From positions 453,150-517,149 of the forward strand of contig NZ_JBLXIK010000003.1 of assembly GCF_048269565.1 (NCBI RefSeq): 64,000 nucleotides of DNA. The letters run 5' to 3'. Positions 60,901 to 64,000 of this stretch are shown here, piece by piece. A program made the position numbers and the translations under genes. How positions within the stretch are numbered: position 1 is the stretch's first letter; every line of letters starts with the position of its first letter. The stretch is from Maricaulis sp048269565. Its GTDB lineage: Bacteria > Pseudomonadota > Alphaproteobacteria > Caulobacterales > Maricaulaceae. The notes beneath the pieces were generated by a model. That model did not search any database. It worked only from the letters and a program-made list of their open reading frames with translations, and was not told the origin of the DNA.

Positions 60901-61162
60901 CGACAGCTGGTGGTCACCGCATGTCGAGGCCGGTTTCCGCAATGAGTTCAGCAATGGCGAGACCGAAACCGAGGCCCAATTCGTCGGCTATGACGACACC
61001 TTCACCCTGCGCTCGCAGCAGATGCCGGGTACGGGCTTCATCTTTGGCTTCGGCATCGCGGCCGGCTCGGGCTATTCGGTCTTCTCCTTCGATTATGATG
61101 CCGACCTGCGTGAGGATTTCATCCGTCACACGGCCCGTATCGTCATGCGGATGGTGTTCTAG
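57947..61162 (+). CDS. classical (type Va) autotransporter
   Basis: A 1071-residue secreted surface protein. The signal peptide is MRRRFMFASALVTLSVAAPA, cut near AFADRE. The passenger (to ~780) is rich in Gly, Ser, Thr and Asp with repeated short strands such as FTNSGSIQVV and FSNSGALSIIGDD, indicating a beta-helix. Acidic loops (DEDEDGDLDGD and similar) could bind calcium. The C-terminal ~280 residues form the 12-strand barrel, ending RIVMRMVF with the terminal Phe. No protease or lipase motif is seen in the passenger, so adhesion is a reasonable but unproven role. Single gene. Confidence 0.9.
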   Translation: MRRRFMFASALVTLSVAAPAAFADREVDSEITDPIFTSTAGDGGVADNVVISSSGRVTLTTVTDPALTLDSDNSVTNSGSISVTTDDDGGVGVHILGGNTGTFTNSGSIQVVSDTLPTDEDEDGDLDGDTATGGNRVAVLVDGAAVFTGDILFTSSSSIVVRGNDSAGIRILTNLDGDFSNSGALSIIGDDSVGIDVQDDISGDVVLGGSVTATGEDSIAVSLNGDIGGRLLVSGAVSSNAYRFSGVLTDEFLEEYELTLDDEDDNISGSAIVISGSVAEGLLVNGPIADNEDTALNESTVIAATVSSRGSAPAMHIVANTHDIVLGEVVIPAIPDDPDTTDVDESEPQQLLGYSFVNRGGIGATGDLDGIDTTGLRIDGTGGFTTTLSEGMLNLGSIATTTYGTTAKPAVGTTFAIGEGAIIPVLNNSGALRATSVGIGGTARALVIEAGGSMPSLINHGDLAAISTGGGSVIAVRDFSGTLTSVANTGTIRALYGEPDEDVTAVPYESVALDLQMASAATLVHQYLSADAADDAVVSIIGDILFGDFDDTLRVETGSVTGDVSFGAGADNLIISGDAIVSGALSDADGDLAISVDNGQLTLAATTDATIREARFGDGSVLRFQVNHETNIAASLNATGTVTFESGSRISSALTNLIGEGATFVVLTADSLVIEEALDLLQDTTAPYLYEAALNFDPNNSNALTLTLQRRTAEQLGMNANQAAAYEASYAGWQGNADLGAAIASLTTGSEFFQAYDQLLPEYASSAIQFALATNDSAVGALANRLDAVRRSPDNTGGLWVQEFGYYADRAGTSFGPGYRGHGLGLAIGYDQPFGPFDAVGINFVGSASEISEVDGFDDPMSAVSGQLGVYAGSQFGGLSVDFYGAAGYDSFEHNRRVLIGSYDVSPTASWSGYHIAGSARIGRDFTAGNYYFRPSASIDYLGLYEGSYTETGGGSGVDLYVDARDSSSFSSTALLTFGARYAGGDSWWSPHVEAGFRNEFSNGETETEAQFVGYDDTFTLRSQQMPGTGFIFGFGIAAGSGYSVFSFDYDADLREDFIRHTARIVMRMVF

Positions 61163-61217
61163 CCGCCGCCCCTGACCGGCAAGACTCGATTAACCCTGTA
61201 GGGCCAGACTGCGCGGC

Positions 61218-61820
61218 ATGAAACGCGCCGTCCTCATCCTCTGTCTGGCCCTGACCGGGCTTGCGGCCTGCACGACGCCTACGCCGTCGCAGACCGCCGA
61301 TGTCTGCCTGATCCTCGAGGACAACCGCTCCTGGTGGCGCGCCATCCAGCGCACCGAGCGCCGCTGGGGCGTTCCGCCCGGCGTGCAACTGGCCATTCTC
61401 AAGCGAGAGTCCAGTTTCAACGCCAATGCCCGGCCGGCCCGCAATCGCCTGTTCGGCATCATTCCCGGCCGCCGCCCGTCGAGTGCCTATGGCTATGCCC
61501 AGGCGCTGGACGGCACCTGGGACTGGTATCGCGAGGACACCGGGCGCGGCGGCGCCAATCGCAATAATTTTGGCGATGCCGTTGATTTCGTCGGCTGGTA
61601 TGCCGCCAAGAGCCGGCAATTGTCCGGTATCGAGTCCTCCAATGCGCGCGATCTCTACCTCGCCTATCATGAGGGGCATGGCGGCTTTAATCGCGGCACC
61701 TATCGCTCCAAGCGCTGGCTGGTGAATGTCGCCGCCGATGTCGCCCGCGATGCGCAACGCTATCAAACGCAGATCAATGGCTGTGAACGCCGGCTTTCCC
61801 ACCGCTTTTGGCTGTTTTGA
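61218..61820 (+). CDS. lytic transglycosylase-like lipoprotein (SLT domain)
   Basis: A 200-residue lipoprotein: the signal ends LAAC with lipidated Cys18. The domain contains VQLAILKRESSFNAN, with the catalytic Glu64, then SAYGYAQALDGTW and DLYLAYHEGHGGF, as in soluble-lytic-transglycosylase folds. Such enzymes cleave peptidoglycan to make 1,6-anhydro-muropeptides in the periplasm. It is shorter than the SltY class and closer to small membrane-bound forms. It follows the autotransporter by 55 bp and precedes parE by 38 bp. Confidence 0.85.
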   Translation: MKRAVLILCLALTGLAACTTPTPSQTADVCLILEDNRSWWRAIQRTERRWGVPPGVQLAILKRESSFNANARPARNRLFGIIPGRRPSSAYGYAQALDGTWDWYREDTGRGGANRNNFGDAVDFVGWYAAKSRQLSGIESSNARDLYLAYHEGHGGFNRGTYRSKRWLVNVAADVARDAQRYQTQINGCERRLSHRFWLF

Positions 61821-61858
61821 ATCTCCCCTAGCGCGTCCGACTCGGGCATGCTGGGGTG

Positions 61859-63874
61859 ATGTCATCACCAAGCTCGCAATCCGACCTGTTCTCGTCCTCG
61901 CCTGCGCCCATCCCTGATGCGACGCCGCCGGCGGGCTATTCCGCCGCCCAGATCGAGGTCCTCGAAGGGCTTGAGGCCGTGCGCCGCCGTCCCGGCATGT
62001 ATATCGGCGGCACCGACGAGCGCGCCTACCACCATCTCTTCGCCGAAATCCTCGACAATTCGATGGACGAGGCCGTGGCCGGCTGGGCCGACCGGATCGA
62101 GGTCTCCCTTGATGAGGACGGCTATATCACCGTCACCGATAATGGCCGCGGCATCCCGGTCGATCCGCACCCGAAATTCCCCGACAAGTCGGCGCTGGAG
62201 GTTGTGCTGACCGTCCTGCATGCCGGCGGCAAGTTCTCCGACAAGGCCTACAAGACTTCCGGCGGCCTGCACGGCGTCGGCATCTCGGTCGTCAACGCCC
62301 TGTCCTCGGTGCTCGAGGTCGAGGTGGCGCGCGAGAAGGTGTTGTGGTCGCAAAGCTATTCGCGCGGCCTGCCGCAAGGCCCGATCGTGCGCGTCGGCGC
62401 GACCGCCAATCGCCGCGGCACCCGGATCCGCTTCCTGCCCGATACCGAGATCTTCGGCGACAAGATGAAGGTCAGCCCGGCGCGCATCTATGCGATGGCG
62501 CGCTCGAAGGCCTTCCTGCGCCGCGGCGTCAAGATTTTGTGGCGCTGCCCGCAATCGATGGTCGAAGGTACCGACATCCCCGCCGAGACAATCCTGTGCT
62601 TCCCGGGCGGCCTGGCTGACCGGCTGGCCGAGATGACCGGCAAGTCGGCGCTGGTCACCACCGAGGCCTTTACCGGCAAGGTCGAGCGCCCCGGCGATGG
62701 CGGCGGTGTCGAGTGGGCGATGGCCTGGTCGAGCAATGGTTTCGGCAGCGAGGCCGACGGGTTTTGCCAGACCTATTGCAACACGGTTCCCACCCCGCAG
62801 GGCGGCACGCATGAACAGGGCTTCCGCGCCGCGATCACCAAGGGTCTGCGCGCCTATGCCGATCACAGCCACGCCAAGAAAGCCGCCCTCATCACCCCCG
62901 ATGATGTCATGGGCGGCGGCGGGTCGCTGGTCTCGGTCTTCATCGGCGAACCGGAATTCCAGGGCCAGACCAAGGAGCGCCTCGCCTCGCCGGAAGCGGC
63001 CAAACTGGTCGAGGCCGCCGTGCGCGACCAGTTCGACCACTGGCTCGCCGGCTCGCCCAAGGAAGCCACCAAGCTGGTGGAATGGGCGATCGAGCGCGCC
63101 GAGGACCGGCTGCGCCGGCGCAAGGAGAAGACCGTCAAGCGCCAATCGGCCTCGCGCCGCCTGCGCCTGCCCGGCAAGCTGGCCGATTGCTCGCGCGCCG
63201 ATGCCGATGGCACCGAGCTCTTCCTGGTCGAGGGCGATTCCGCCGGCGGATCGGCCAAACAGGCGCGCAATCGCAAGACACAAGCCATCCTGCCCCTGCG
63301 CGGCAAGATCATCAATGTCGTCTCCTCGGCCAGCGACAAGGTCGCGGCCAATCAGGAGATCAGCGATCTGCAACTGGCGCTGGGCTGCCAGACCGGCTCG
63401 AAATTCAAGCTCGAGGACCTGCGCTATCAGCGCATCGTCATCATGACCGATGCCGATGTCGACGGCGCCCATATCGCGGCGCTGCTGATCACCTTCTTCT
63501 ACACGGCCATGCCCGAGCTGATCCATGCCGGCCGGCTCTATCTCGCCCAGCCACCGCTGTTCCGACTGACCCAGGGCAGCCACACGCTCTATGCCCGCGA
63601 CGAGGTTCATCGCGACCAGCTGTTGCGCGACGAGTTCAAGGGCTCTTCCAAGGTCGATATCGGCCGCTTCAAGGGCCTCGGCGAAATGACCCCGGCACAG
63701 CTCAAAGCCACCACGATGGACCCCGGCGTGCGCACCCTGGCCCGCGTCATCATCCCCGAGGATGGCCTGCCCACGGTCGACGCGCTGGTGGAAACCCTGA
63801 TGGGCAAGAAGCCGGAATTGCGCTTTGCCTATATCCAGGAACATGCCCCGGAAATCAGCACGCTGGATATCTGA
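61859..63874 (+). CDS. parE: DNA topoisomerase IV subunit B
   Basis: The 671-residue ATPase subunit of the enzyme that decatenates daughter chromosomes. The GHKL ATPase domain has EGLEAVRRRPGMYIGG, HHLFAEILDNSMDEAVAGWA and SGGLHGVGISVVNALS. The TOPRIM domain has LVEGDSAGGSAKQARNRKTQ and the metal-binding DADVDGAHI. The ending is HAPEISTLDI. ParE rather than GyrB is favoured by the RNRKTQAILPLRGKIINV form and the shorter length. Start ATG at 61859; a GTG three bases earlier is possible. Confidence 0.94.
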   Translation: MSSPSSQSDLFSSSPAPIPDATPPAGYSAAQIEVLEGLEAVRRRPGMYIGGTDERAYHHLFAEILDNSMDEAVAGWADRIEVSLDEDGYITVTDNGRGIPVDPHPKFPDKSALEVVLTVLHAGGKFSDKAYKTSGGLHGVGISVVNALSSVLEVEVAREKVLWSQSYSRGLPQGPIVRVGATANRRGTRIRFLPDTEIFGDKMKVSPARIYAMARSKAFLRRGVKILWRCPQSMVEGTDIPAETILCFPGGLADRLAEMTGKSALVTTEAFTGKVERPGDGGGVEWAMAWSSNGFGSEADGFCQTYCNTVPTPQGGTHEQGFRAAITKGLRAYADHSHAKKAALITPDDVMGGGGSLVSVFIGEPEFQGQTKERLASPEAAKLVEAAVRDQFDHWLAGSPKEATKLVEWAIERAEDRLRRRKEKTVKRQSASRRLRLPGKLADCSRADADGTELFLVEGDSAGGSAKQARNRKTQAILPLRGKIINVVSSASDKVAANQEISDLQLALGCQTGSKFKLEDLRYQRIVIMTDADVDGAHIAALLITFFYTAMPELIHAGRLYLAQPPLFRLTQGSHTLYARDEVHRDQLLRDEFKGSSKVDIGRFKGLGEMTPAQLKATTMDPGVRTLARVIIPEDGLPTVDALVETLMGKKPELRFAYIQEHAPEISTLDI

Positions 63875-64000
63875 TCCTGCACGAAAATCTCCACGCGGCT
63901 CGCCGCTGGAGGTTTGAGTGGTTCCTCCCCGATTTGGGAGGTGTGCGGGACGCCGGCGAATGCCGGTTTGCGCAGTTAAATAGTTGAGACATCCGTGACG
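63875..64000. other. downstream of parE, two small hairpins, no gene
   Basis: The first hairpin, CTCCACGCGG-CTCG-CCGCTGGAG (one mismatch), is followed by GTTTG and may terminate parE. A second, CCTCCC-N6-GGGAGG, lies near 63926. No coding frame is supported before the window ends. Confidence 0.5.

Overview
The window is a GC-rich stretch of chromosome from an alphaproteobacterium. The nuo gene order with an extended NuoE, the tRNA-Leu/tig/clpP/clpX/lon block, the glnB-glnA pair, the many outer-membrane receptors and the dodecin all fit the Caulobacterales/Maricaulales/Hyphomonadaceae side of the class, perhaps a Maricaulis-like marine bacterium. The genus is inference from style and gene content; no database was consulted.

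Layout. 1-6,934 (minus): respiratory complex I genes nuoA-B-C-D-x-E-F-y-G, running off the left edge within nuoG. Two unrecognised small genes, a Cys-rich protein and a membrane protein, are translationally coupled into the operon. 7,224-12,343: an alpha/beta hydrolase, a carboxylesterase lipoprotein and a patatin fused to an outer-membrane barrel (type Vd secretion). 12,450-22,566: dodecin, an RhlE-type helicase, a sulfotransferase, two TonB-dependent receptors (the second with Fur-like sites upstream) and a lipoprotein. 22,803-28,775: tRNA-Asp, biotin genes bioA and bioF-bioD, and a secreted M14 peptidase.

29,093-38,305 is a 9.2-kb integrated element in a tRNA-Val gene, bounded by 46-bp repeats. 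It carries a tyrosine integrase, an AlpA-like regulator, a replication-type winged-helix protein whose 3' end is full of palindromic iterations, a HK97 prohead protease, a major capsid protein and a P27 small terminase. It then has a reversed and AT-richer cargo segment of unknown genes. There is no portal, large terminase, tail or lysis gene, so it looks like a capsid-encoding phage satellite rather than a decayed full prophage. It is the most interesting object in the window.

38,414-41,452: a TetR regulator divergent from a fatty-acid-hydroxylase-family membrane enzyme, then pspA and a YiaA-like gene. Identical-architecture operators (GAAC-N3-GTTC) precede both transcription units, suggesting one envelope-stress or lipid regulon. 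41,506-49,744 (minus): tRNA-Leu, tig, clpP, clpX, lon (folding and proteolysis), then pheA (chorismate mutase/prephenate dehydratase) behind a leader peptide rich in Phe and Tyr and an attenuator hairpin. 49,865-57,778: a TPMT-like methyltransferase, a MATE exporter, malic enzyme, NAD(P)HX repair enzyme, then glnB-glnA. 57,947-63,874: a classical autotransporter, a lytic transglycosylase lipoprotein and parE.

A family of palindrome-rich repeats directly follows the 3' ends of the tRNA-Leu gene and of the pre-integration tRNA-Val gene, which also shows which side of the island is the original tRNA flank.
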